Source: an uncultured Erysipelotrichaceae bacterium (lineage in GTDB: Bacteria > Bacillota_I > Bacilli_A > Erysipelotrichales > Erysipelotrichaceae). Taken from it: a stretch of DNA of 13,072 nucleotides. Each line of letters begins with the position of its first letter. Positions within the stretch are counted from its first letter, which is position 1. The notes under the pieces are model-generated. The model did not search any database. It saw nothing but the letters and a program-made list of their open reading frames with translations, and was not told where the DNA came from. Positions 1-6,192 of this stretch are shown here, piece after piece. The stretch covers positions 1-13,072 of the forward strand of contig CACZPD010000200.1 in the NCBI GenBank assembly GCA_902782955.1, written 5' to 3'. Position numbers and translations under genes: made by a program.

Positions 1-34
1 GCAGGTTTAATTTTGATCAGTCAGCGGCTGATGA

Positions 35-175
35 TCATCTGTCATCCCTGGGCGAACTGGAAGGACTGATCTCTCGGCTGAACTGCACGTCAGGAATCTG
101 ACGGCCGCAGCAGAATTTGAAGACGGTGTGCTGAGACTGGATGTCCCGAAGAAGGAAAAAAGGGCTGAAACATGA
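35..175 (+). pseudogene. Broken or frameshifted small heat shock protein (Hsp20) 3' end
   Basis: The last 19 codons, from 119 to the TGA at 173-175, read EDGVLRLDVPKKEKRAET. This matches the closing strand of the alpha-crystallin domain of Hsp20 chaperones (A-x-F-x-D-G-V-L-x-L-x-V-P-K-K-E). The same frame is open only back to 35, because stops lie at 8, 14, 29 and 32, so the 90-residue domain cannot be read in one frame. A different frame (codons starting at 3) is open from the left edge to a TGA at 99-101 (RFNFDQSADDHLSSLG...), but I could not match it to Hsp20. A frameshift between about 65 and 100 would join the two. Either the gene has decayed, or only its 3' end is in the window behind a frameshift. 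The family call rests on about 25 residues. Confidence 0.5.
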
Positions 176-191
176 TCGAGTAACACAAAAT

Positions 192-217
192 AAAGGCTGT
201 CAGAAATGACAGCCTTT
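192..217 (-). terminator. Intrinsic terminator of the flavodoxin unit
   Basis: A perfect 11-bp stem (AAAGGCTGTCA / TGACAGCCTTT, 192-202 and 207-217) closes a GAAA loop. Read on the minus strand it is followed by TTTATTTTGTG, so it best serves the flavodoxin gene ending at 229. It may also stop transcription arriving from the Hsp20 fragment. Confidence 0.85.
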
Positions 218-228
218 GATCATATTTG

Positions 229-648
229 TTATGCGAGGGATTCACCCAGAGCGCGGCATTCAGCCAGGGCCGCATCATCCGGTGCTTCCATACAGATGAC
301 ATATGGTACTGTGTCAGCGCCGGCTGCCTGAGTACGGACCTGCCAGTCGTCCATCCATACACCGTTTCCCCAGCCCCAGGAACCGAACAGTCCGACCTTT
401 TTGCCGGCCAGTGCGCCTTCCACAGAAGCGAACATCGGTTCAAACTCTGTTTCTTCAAGTACTTCGGCACCCATAGCAGAGCATCCGAATGCGATGGCAT
501 CATAGTCACCGACCATACCGGCGTTGAATTCAGACGGTCCCATGACGCTGACTTCTGCACCTTTCGCTTCCATTCCTTCTTTGACTGCCTGGGCCATGGC
601 TTCTGTGTTGCCAGTGCCGCTCCAGAATACGATTGCTGTTTTACTCAT
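229..648 (-). CDS. Short-chain flavodoxin
   Basis: Flavodoxins are small FMN proteins that carry low-potential electrons in the cytoplasm and usually replace ferredoxin when iron is scarce. The 139-residue product is the usual length for the short-chain type. The FMN phosphate loop SGTGNTE is at residues 10-16. The segment GCSAMG (55-60), followed by an acidic run, resembles the second FMN loop, and GSWGWGNG (89-96) gives the aromatic third loop seen in Megasphaera and Clostridium flavodoxins. The start ATG at 648 has an AAAGGTG ribosome binding site 6-8 bases upstream. The gene lies 14 bases after the DUF3793 stop and is followed by the 192-217 terminator, so the two form an operon. The operator-bearing promoter at 1230-1285 probably controls it. 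Confidence 0.93.
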   Translation of the reverse strand: MSKTAIVFWSGTGNTEAMAQAVKEGMEAKGAEVSVMGPSEFNAGMVGDYDAIAFGCSAMGAEVLEETEFEPMFASVEGALAGKKVGLFGSWGWGNGVWMDDWQVRTQAAGADTVPYVICMEAPDDAALAECRALGESLA

Positions 649-662
649 TTTTTTACACCTTT

Positions 663-1214
663 CTAATTTGTTTTAACGATCAGCCGGTCGATCGGTTCCC
701 CGTTCTCCAGCCGTTTTGTATACAGTTCCGTGCATTTCCTGTAAAGGGAGAAAGTCTTCTTCGCTTCTTCAGGGTGGGAATATGCTTTCCACACGCCGGC
801 ACATACATAATCCCTGCGTCCTTCCATGAAACTGATCACATCGGTTTCCGGATAGCCCAGGAAAAAGCCTATTTCATGCGGGAAGATATCATTTTCCCGG
901 ATCCTCCGGGACAGATGGCAGACACTCCGGAAAGTATCTTCCGGCATATAGCCAAGCTTTTCGAGAATCTGTCTGGATGTACTGCGCAGAATATCTCTGG
1001 CGAGAGCGGATTCACGATAGATATAGATCAAGACCCTTTCATTCCGGAACGAAAGGGGAATCAGGCGCAGACCGCTGATGCTGAGTTTGGCGTTGATCCT
1101 GTTGATCTGTTTCCGCAGGCGTTCATAATCACTGCAGGCAGTTGAGAACAGACTTGCGGTCTTCAGACCGGCAAGGGTCGGTGAGCAGTAGCGTATGATC
1201 TCTGTATCTGACAT
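663..1214 (-). CDS. DUF3793 family protein
   Basis: This is a 183-residue protein of unknown function that I recognise as DUF3793 from two segments. The first is the N-terminal YCSPTLAGLKTASLF (residues 9-23). The second is HEIGFFLGYPETDVISF from residue 113, followed by a Trp/Tyr-containing segment and a cluster of basic residues. No signal peptide or membrane helix is visible, so it is probably cytoplasmic. The frame is open to an ATG at 1238, but I choose the ATG at 1214: GAGGAG sits 4 bases before it, while the upstream ATGs at 1238 and 1229 lie in or beside the operator repeats. From family knowledge, DUF3793 genes often sit beside flavodoxin and ferrous-iron transport genes in anaerobic Bacillota. 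A role in iron or redox homeostasis is therefore inferred from context, not from sequence. Confidence 0.85.
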   Translation of the reverse strand: MSDTEIIRYCSPTLAGLKTASLFSTACSDYERLRKQINRINAKLSISGLRLIPLSFRNERVLIYIYRESALARDILRSTSRQILEKLGYMPEDTFRSVCHLSRRIRENDIFPHEIGFFLGYPETDVISFMEGRRDYVCAGVWKAYSHPEEAKKTFSLYRKCTELYTKRLENGEPIDRLIVKTN

Positions 1215-1229
1215 CTTTCTCCTCTTCAT

Positions 1230-1267
1230 GTTAGTCATGACTAACTATATGGTTAGATTATACTAAC
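1230..1267. promoter_or_regulatory. Four-half-site operator, DtxR/IdeR-like geometry
   Basis: GTTAG (1230), CTAAC (1241), GTTAG (1252) and CTAAC (1263) alternate with exactly 6-base gaps, so the half-sites recur every 11 bp. The first pair forms the perfect palindrome GTTAGTCATGACTAAC. In the second pair the 6-base gap is, on the minus strand, the TATAAT -10 box itself. The array therefore covers the -10 box, the start point and the early leader of the DUF3793-flavodoxin unit. In the known DtxR/IdeR 19-bp box each dimer contacts TTAG-N6-CTAA, the same spacing as here. A metal-dependent (iron or manganese) repressor of that family is the inferred ligand; no regulator gene is in the window. Confidence 0.75.
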
Positions 1268-1285
1268 TCAGTGATAAGATGTCAA
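1257..1285 (-). promoter_or_regulatory. Consensus sigma-70 promoter for DUF3793-flavodoxin
   Basis: On the minus strand, TTGACA (1285-1280) is separated by exactly 17 bases from TATAAT (1262-1257). This is a perfect match to the housekeeping (SigA) consensus. Transcription should start near 1250, giving a leader of about 36 bases to the ATG at 1214. A promoter this strong next to an operator implies tight repression most of the time. Confidence 0.9.
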
Positions 1286-1342
1286 TTCTCTGCTGAAATA
1301 ACCTTTTGGGAGATGATCATACTGCCGCTGAAAGACATAAAC

Positions 1343-1402
1343 GGAACGAAATAAGCAAAGCGTCCTGTTTGGAAATATATCATCTGTTTCGTTCCTTTTT
1401 TT
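1343..1402 (+). terminator. Terminator-like hairpin in the leader of the dehydrogenase gene (possible attenuator)
   Basis: GGAACGAAA (1343-1351) pairs perfectly with TTTCGTTCC (1387-1395) and is directly followed by seven T residues (1396-1402). The loop is long, about 35 bases (a G-U and an A-U pair could extend the stem inward). It lies 46 bases before the ATG at 1449 and there is no upstream gene on this strand, so it could act as a leader attenuator. No known riboswitch or T-box signature was seen next to it. Confidence 0.5.
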
Positions 1403-1448
1403 GTCTCCGGAAAATGATATGTTGAAGCGGAAAGAAAAGGAGAATGAA

Positions 1449-2513
1449 ATGAAACCGTTAAAAGATGAATACAAAGTCATTATCTGGGGTCTGGGAAGTG
1501 TCGGAAGAAGCGCACTCCAGATCATCAATGCCAAAAAGTCGCTGAAGCTTGCGGCGGTGTATGATATCGATCCGAAGAAGATCGGCCGGGATGCCGGGGA
1601 AGTCTGCGGATTTGAGAATGCCGGTGTGATCGTCACAAATGACAGGGAAGCTGTCCTGAATACAGAAGCGGATATCTGCCTGTACTATGCGGCATCCGTC
1701 TGGGATGAGGGAAAGCTGCCGGATCTTGAAACATGCCAGGCGAATGTGGATGATATCGTAGCCCTGCTGAATCACGGCAAGAATGTCACAACAACGGTCA
1801 ATGTATACTTCGCGGAAAAGAACCAGCCGCGCTACTTTAAGGAAATCGATGAAGCAGCCAAAGCCAACGGCGTTACATATACCCAGCAGGGCATCTTCCC
1901 AGGTTTCTTTACACCGTATCTGCCGACGGTCTTCGGCCTTCTGACAAGGAAGATCAACAAGCTGATCGTTTACGGGGGACAGGATGATTCCGCAAATACC
2001 GCGCCATGGGTCAACTTCCTGTGCTACGGAAAGACAGTCGAGGATATTCCCGCGCCGCAGTTCGCGTTCCTGAAGAGCCTGTTCTTCACATACTACGGTC
2101 CGACCGTGATCGAAGTAACGGAAAGACTTGGTCTGGAATATGACGAATACAGATGTGATGTTACGCAGATCATGGCGGATAAGGAGATTACAACACCGAA
2201 CGCGCATATCCTGCCGGGTACGATCGGGACACATTACTTCGTCATGGCTACATACAACAAAGGTGAAGAAGTTGTCGGCTTCCACTTCAACCACAAAGGT
2301 TCCAACGAGATCCTGGATGACTACAAAGTTGACAAAGCCATCGAAATCTTCGGTGAACCGCATGTCAGAGTGGATATTGATGGAATCATTGATCACTTTG
2401 ACCCGTTCCTGACTTCCGCATCACCGAATGTAAACATGATCCCGGCGATCGTTGAAGCAGAACCGGGGTATAAAGACGCACTCGATATCCCGCTGATCAG
2501 ACTGCCGAAATAA
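1449..2513 (+). CDS. NAD(P)-dependent dehydrogenase, dihydrodipicolinate reductase / 2,4-diaminopentanoate dehydrogenase-like
   Basis: The 354-residue cytoplasmic enzyme begins with a Rossmann fold: KVIIWGLGSVGR at residues 9-20 holds GxGxxG at 14-19, and VYDIDPKKIGRDAGEVCGF follows as the second strand and cofactor-selecting loop. The rest fits the family that includes 2,4-diaminopentanoate dehydrogenase of ornithine fermentation and proteins labelled dihydrodipicolinate reductase-like. It is longer than true DapB (about 250-270 residues), so lysine synthesis is unlikely. The substrate, probably an amino or diamino acid, cannot be read from sequence. The reading frame extends to a TTG at 1401, but AAGGAG at 1437-1442, 6 bases before the ATG at 1449, fixes the start. 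The gene stands alone, divergent from the DUF3793-flavodoxin unit and closed by the 2527-2555 terminator. A weak divergent promoter (ATGACT 1237-1242, TATACT 1259-1264, 16-base gap) may lie inside the operator array. Confidence 0.75.
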   Translation: MKPLKDEYKVIIWGLGSVGRSALQIINAKKSLKLAAVYDIDPKKIGRDAGEVCGFENAGVIVTNDREAVLNTEADICLYYAASVWDEGKLPDLETCQANVDDIVALLNHGKNVTTTVNVYFAEKNQPRYFKEIDEAAKANGVTYTQQGIFPGFFTPYLPTVFGLLTRKINKLIVYGGQDDSANTAPWVNFLCYGKTVEDIPAPQFAFLKSLFFTYYGPTVIEVTERLGLEYDEYRCDVTQIMADKEITTPNAHILPGTIGTHYFVMATYNKGEEVVGFHFNHKGSNEILDDYKVDKAIEIFGEPHVRVDIDGIIDHFDPFLTSASPNVNMIPAIVEAEPGYKDALDIPLIRLPK

Positions 2514-2526
2514 GAAAGTCATAAAT

Positions 2527-2555
2527 GCGCAGAGATTTCGTCTCTGCGCTTTTTT
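2527..2555 (+). terminator. Intrinsic terminator of the dehydrogenase gene
   Basis: A 9-bp perfect stem (GCGCAGAGA 2527-2535, TCTCTGCGC 2541-2549) with a TTTCG loop is followed by six T residues (2550-2555). It begins 13 bases after the stop codon. Confidence 0.92.
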
Positions 2556-2636
2556 CATGTTTTCTGCAGGAGATGTTCAGATGGAGTTCACACAAGGGGA
2601 TTACTATAACAGCGTACCGACAGAAGGAGAACCAAA

Positions 2637-4103
2637 ATGAAAAACCACAAAAGATTCGTACTTGCAGCGATGAGCTGTGTGCTTGCGGCATCCCTGGCAT
2701 CCTGTTCGGCAGAACCGGCCGGTGCGGAAACAGAGGAAACAGCAGCGGAAACAGAAAGCACGGAAAAAACATATTTAAGCGCAGAAGATATTTCTGTAAC
2801 GGAAACACTTGAGAATACAAATGACGGCGAACATGTGATCGAAGCGGACGGTACGGAAGCTTCCTATCACAATATAGCCGTAAATAAAACCGGCGAGGCA
2901 GATGGAGATGAAGCGGATTTCTACGGGGAAAACGCAGCCATTTTTGCGACAAACGGGGCAGTACTGGATCTGAATGAGATCGTTGTGACTACAAACGGCA
3001 CTCACGCGAACGGCGTCTTCAGCTATGGTGAAGGAACCGTTGTGAATATCGCGGATTCAGTCATTGAAACAACAGGAAACTGTTCCGGCGGACTGATGAC
3101 AACCGGAGGCGGAACGATGAACGCACAGAATCTGACGATCCATACGACCGGCAGATCTTCCGCGGCTATCCGCTCTGACAGAGGCGGCGGTGCCGTTGTT
3201 GTGGACGGCGGCAGTTATACAACAGACGGGACCGGTTCCCCGGTCATTTATTCCACAGCGGATATTACCGTATCTGATGCATATATGGAATCAACAGCTT
3301 CCCAGGGCGTTGTCGTGGAAGGCAAAAATTCAGTTACATTGAACAATGTTGAACTGACCGCTGACAACAATACGAAAAACAGCGATAAATCGGACTATTA
3401 TCAGGCAGTCATGATCTATCAGTCCATGTCCGGTGACGCGGCGGAAGGCGAAGCGTCCTTCACGATGAACGGCGGAACGCTGGTCAACCGGAACGGGGAT
3501 ATATTCTTTGTGAATAATACAAAAGCAGTGATCACATTGTCTGAGGCAGAGATCACCAACGAAAGTGACGGTGTGTTCCTCAGGGCAGCTGCGGCCGGAT
3601 GGGGATTGGAAGGTTCCAACGGCGGTCATGTCGATCTATACGCAGACAGCCAGAAGATCGAAGGCGACCTGCTTGCGGACGAAGTATCCACGCTGAACCT
3701 GTATCTGCAGAACGGATCCCAGCTGACCGGTTCAATTAATCCGGAAGGCCAGGCAGGAGAAGTCTATGTCGAAGTATCAAATGATTCCGTATGGAAACTG
3801 ACAGGCGATTCCTATATCACCAGTCTGACATGTGAAGCCGGATCGATCGATCTGAACGGTTATAAACTGTATATAAACGGTGAAGAATATAAAGAAAACA
3901 CCGCTTCCGAAGGAGAAGCGATCGAAGTGACGGTCACATCTTCCGGCCAGGGCGGCATGCCGGACGGGGAACCGCCGGAACGACCGGATGGTGAAGGTCA
4001 TGGAGGTATGCCTGACGGGGAGCCTCCGGAAAGACCGGACGGTGAAGGCGGCCAGCCTCCGGAAAAGCCGGAAGGAACACCGCCGGAAAAACCGGAAAAC
4101 TGA
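2637..4103 (+). CDS. Surface lipoprotein with predicted right-handed beta-helix and Pro/Glu/Gly repeat tail
   Basis: The 488-residue product starts with a lipoprotein signal peptide: KNHKR, a hydrophobic run (residues 7-21), then the lipobox LASC with the lipidated Cys at 23. A Glu/Thr/Ala-rich linker (about 24-48) follows. The main part (about 50-420) is full of short strands with G, N, D and T turns (for example DGGSYTTDGTGSPVIYSTADITVSD), typical of parallel beta-helix proteins of the pectate-lyase-like kind. The tail repeats GGMPDGEPPERPDGEG at 439-454 and 456-471, then shorter PPEKPE units to the end. There is no sortase motif or C-terminal membrane helix, so anchoring is through the lipid. 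Catalytic residues were not identified; binding of polysaccharide or another surface ligand is possible but inferred. The ATG has AGGAGA at 2625-2630. The gene is monocistronic, between two terminators. Confidence 0.75.
   Translation: MKNHKRFVLAAMSCVLAASLASCSAEPAGAETEETAAETESTEKTYLSAEDISVTETLENTNDGEHVIEADGTEASYHNIAVNKTGEADGDEADFYGENAAIFATNGAVLDLNEIVVTTNGTHANGVFSYGEGTVVNIADSVIETTGNCSGGLMTTGGGTMNAQNLTIHTTGRSSAAIRSDRGGGAVVVDGGSYTTDGTGSPVIYSTADITVSDAYMESTASQGVVVEGKNSVTLNNVELTADNNTKNSDKSDYYQAVMIYQSMSGDAAEGEASFTMNGGTLVNRNGDIFFVNNTKAVITLSEAEITNESDGVFLRAAAAGWGLEGSNGGHVDLYADSQKIEGDLLADEVSTLNLYLQNGSQLTGSINPEGQAGEVYVEVSNDSVWKLTGDSYITSLTCEAGSIDLNGYKLYINGEEYKENTASEGEAIEVTVTSSGQGGMPDGEPPERPDGEGHGGMPDGEPPERPDGEGGQPPEKPEGTPPEKPEN
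3951..4049 (+). repeat. In-frame tandem repeat coding for the lipoprotein tail
   Basis: Two 48-base copies (3951-3998 and 4002-4049), separated by one His codon, encode the same 16 residues, GGMPDGEPPERPDGEG. They differ at several silent third positions, so the duplication is not very recent and the protein sequence seems to have been kept. Confidence 0.85.
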
Positions 4104-4112
4104 AGAGATGAA

Positions 4113-4140
4113 AAAGACACTCGTCAAAACGAGTGTCTTT
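4113..4140 (-). terminator. Terminator between the convergent lipoprotein and proC genes
   Basis: A 12-bp perfect stem (AAAGACACTCGT 4113-4124, ACGAGTGTCTTT 4129-4140) closes a CAAA loop. Five T residues follow the stem on the minus strand and three on the plus strand. It begins 7 bases after the proC stop codon and 9 bases after the lipoprotein stop codon, so it can serve both, with the minus direction stronger. Confidence 0.88.
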
Positions 4141-4147
4141 CAATGTC

Positions 4148-4954
4148 TTATTTACCCAGTTCTTTCGCCCGGTTAATACATTTTTCGTTGGCGTCGTGAA
4201 TGATGCCGGGCAGGTCACGGTTCCTGAGTTCCGTGATGGCTTCGATCGTTGTTCCGCCTTTGGAACAGACTTCATCGATGAATACCTGGAGCGGTTTGTC
4301 GGGATTTGCCTGCATCAGCCCGCCGGAGCCGATGAATGTCTGGACGAGCATGTCCCGGGCATCCGCTTCATTGATGCCTCTTTCCTTCATGTCATTCAGG
4401 ATGCATTCGGCCAGATAATACACATATGCCGGGATACTGCCGTGTACGCAGACCATCTCATTCAGCTGGTTTTCCGGGATCTCCCGGACAACGCCCATCG
4501 CTGTGAAAAGGCTGTTCACAAAGTCATAGGCTTCATCCGGACAGTTGTCTGAGCGGCATACCGCGGTGGAGCCAAGGGAGATCTGGAGCGGTGTGTTGGG
4601 CATGGCCCTGATGACCGGTACCGGTCCGAGTACTTCCTGGAGGTGCCGGATGGATACGCCGGTAACGATGGACAGGAGGATATCGATATCGGAGCCTTTC
4701 ATGTTTTCCAGTACGCTGTCACAGATCTGCGGCGTTACCGCAAGCAGGACGATATGCGCGGATTCGCAGACTTCCTTTTCAGCGTTCAGAAGGGCAAAGC
4801 CTTCCCTGCGGCATTCTTCCTGTATACGCTCGCTTGGATCATATACGCACATTTGGGAAGCAGACAGGAAATCCTTGTGCTTGGCGCCGCGGGCAATTGC
4901 GAGGCCCATATGGCCGCAGCCGATAAAACCGAGTTTATATGTTTTTTCACTCAT
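4148..4954 (-). CDS. proC: Pyrroline-5-carboxylate reductase
   Basis: It catalyses the last step of proline synthesis, reducing 1-pyrroline-5-carboxylate to proline with NAD(P)H in the cytoplasm. The 268-residue length is normal. The N-terminal Rossmann motif is GCGHMG (residues 12-17), RAMPNTP (116-122) is the conserved inner motif, and the C-terminal dimer/substrate region has HGSIPAYVY (171-179) and CSKGGTTIEAI (230-240). The last two differ slightly from the usual SGSGPAY and SPGGTT, but the key GGTT is kept. Its ATG overlaps the proA TGA by four bases (ATGA, 4951-4954), so translation is coupled. It is the third gene of proB-proA-proC. Confidence 0.95.
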   Translation of the reverse strand: MSEKTYKLGFIGCGHMGLAIARGAKHKDFLSASQMCVYDPSERIQEECRREGFALLNAEKEVCESAHIVLLAVTPQICDSVLENMKGSDIDILLSIVTGVSIRHLQEVLGPVPVIRAMPNTPLQISLGSTAVCRSDNCPDEAYDFVNSLFTAMGVVREIPENQLNEMVCVHGSIPAYVYYLAECILNDMKERGINEADARDMLVQTFIGSGGLMQANPDKPLQVFIDEVCSKGGTTIEAITELRNRDLPGIIHDANEKCINRAKELGK

Positions 4955-6192
4955 CTGATCTCACCATTTCCTTCCAGATAATATGCATGTGTTGTCAGTT
5001 CGTTTAAGCCCATCGGACCTCTGGCATGGAGCTTCTGGGTGCTGATGCCGATCTCCGCACCCATGCCGAATTCACCGCCGTCGGTGAATCTTGTTGAGGC
5101 ATTGTGGTATACACAGGCGCTGTCCACGCCATTGAAGAAGGCGAGGACGTTGTCTGTATTTTCAGTCACGATGCAGTCACTGTGGTGTGTGCCGAACGTT
5201 TCGATATGATCGATGGCTTCCCTGACATCTTTTACGACTTTGACGTTCATCTCAAAATCATTGTATTCCGTTGCGTAATTGGTATCATCTGCGGGCAGGA
5301 TATCCGGAAGGATCTTCCTGCTTGCTTCGTCACCGTGCATGATGACGTTCTTTTCCTTCAGGGAAGCTGCGCACATGGGCAGGAATTTTTCTGCGATCTT
5401 TTCATGTACGAGCAGTGTTTCCATGGCGTTGCATACGCTGGGTCTGGAACATTTGGCATTGAACACGATCCTGTCTGCCATTTCCAGGTCGGCGCTTTCA
5501 TCCACGAATGTGTGGCAGATGCCTGCCCCGGTCTCGATGACAGGTACTTTCGCCTGGCTGACGACAGCGTTGATCAGGCGGCTGCTGCCTCTGGGGATCA
5601 GGAGATCCACATACTCACGGCATGCCATAAGGGCATTTGTCTCTTCCCGGCTCGGATTTTCGAGAAGGACAAGCGCGTTCTCGTCAAGGCCGTATTTCCG
5701 CATGGCTTTATGCATCGTTTCCGTAATGGCAAGGCAGGAATACAGAGATTCCTTTCCGCCTTTGAGGATGCAGGCGCTGCCTGCCTTCAGGCAGAGGGCT
5801 GCGCAGTCAGCGGTAACATTCGGCCTGGATTCAAAGATGATGCCGATCACGCCCATCGGGACGGTCTTCTTTTTCAGCATCAGACCGGATTTGATCACCT
5901 TTTCCTCGAGGACACGGCCGAGCGGGTCGTCCATGGCAGCGATCTCACGCACACCTTGTGCCATACCGGCAATTCTCTCGGATGTCAGCCGCAGGCGGTC
6001 CAGGAAGGCGGCAGTCCTGCCGTCAGCCTGTGCCGCTGCGATATCCTTCTCGTTGGCGGCGAGGATGATTTCCTGCTCGCCCAGGAGGTTGTCTGCGAAT
6101 GTATTCAGGATGGAATTCCGTACTTCGTTATCCAGTAAACGGACGGAACGGGATGCGGTCTTTGCCAGTGCGGCGAGTTCAATTGTTTTCAT
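4951..6192 (-). CDS. proA: Glutamate-5-semialdehyde dehydrogenase (gamma-glutamyl phosphate reductase)
   Basis: It reduces gamma-glutamyl phosphate, made by ProB, to glutamate-5-semialdehyde with NADPH, the second step of proline synthesis. The 413 residues are full length for this aldehyde-dehydrogenase-superfamily enzyme. Conserved landmarks are the cofactor region VPMGVIGIIFESRPNVT (111-127), ETGAGICHTFVDESAD (220-235), the active-site Cys 254 in RPSVCNA, and the C-terminal FGMGAEIGISTQKLHARGPMG. Its ATG overlaps the proB TGA by four bases, and the last proB Gly codons (GGAGGA) supply the ribosome binding site, 6 bases before the ATG. This predicts tight translational coupling. Confidence 0.97.
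   Translation of the reverse strand: MKTIELAALAKTASRSVRLLDNEVRNSILNTFADNLLGEQEIILAANEKDIAAAQADGRTAAFLDRLRLTSERIAGMAQGVREIAAMDDPLGRVLEEKVIKSGLMLKKKTVPMGVIGIIFESRPNVTADCAALCLKAGSACILKGGKESLYSCLAITETMHKAMRKYGLDENALVLLENPSREETNALMACREYVDLLIPRGSSRLINAVVSQAKVPVIETGAGICHTFVDESADLEMADRIVFNAKCSRPSVCNAMETLLVHEKIAEKFLPMCAASLKEKNVIMHGDEASRKILPDILPADDTNYATEYNDFEMNVKVVKDVREAIDHIETFGTHHSDCIVTENTDNVLAFFNGVDSACVYHNASTRFTDGGEFGMGAEIGISTQKLHARGPMGLNELTTHAYYLEGNGEIR

Noticed and set aside
1401..1448. TTG start extending the dehydrogenase by 16 residues
   Set aside because: It overlaps the T run of the leader hairpin and has no ribosome binding site, whereas AAGGAG is correctly spaced before the ATG at 1449.
1458..2396. 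312-codon open frame on the minus strand opposite the dehydrogenase gene
   Set aside because: It is antisense to a gene with a clear Rossmann motif and ribosome binding site, and its product has no family features.
2525..2812. 95-codon plus-strand frame before the lipoprotein gene
   Set aside because: It starts inside the dehydrogenase terminator and runs out of frame into the lipoprotein gene, without a ribosome binding site.
3951..4049. Tandem repeat as a CRISPR-like or mobile-element repeat
   Set aside because: There are only two in-frame copies inside a coding gene, with silent differences and no spacers.
5104..6138. 344-codon open frame on the plus strand opposite proA
   Set aside because: It is fully antisense to a well-conserved proA, its product is Cys/His/Phe-rich with no recognisable domain, and there is no ribosome binding site. 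It is a by-product of proA codon usage.
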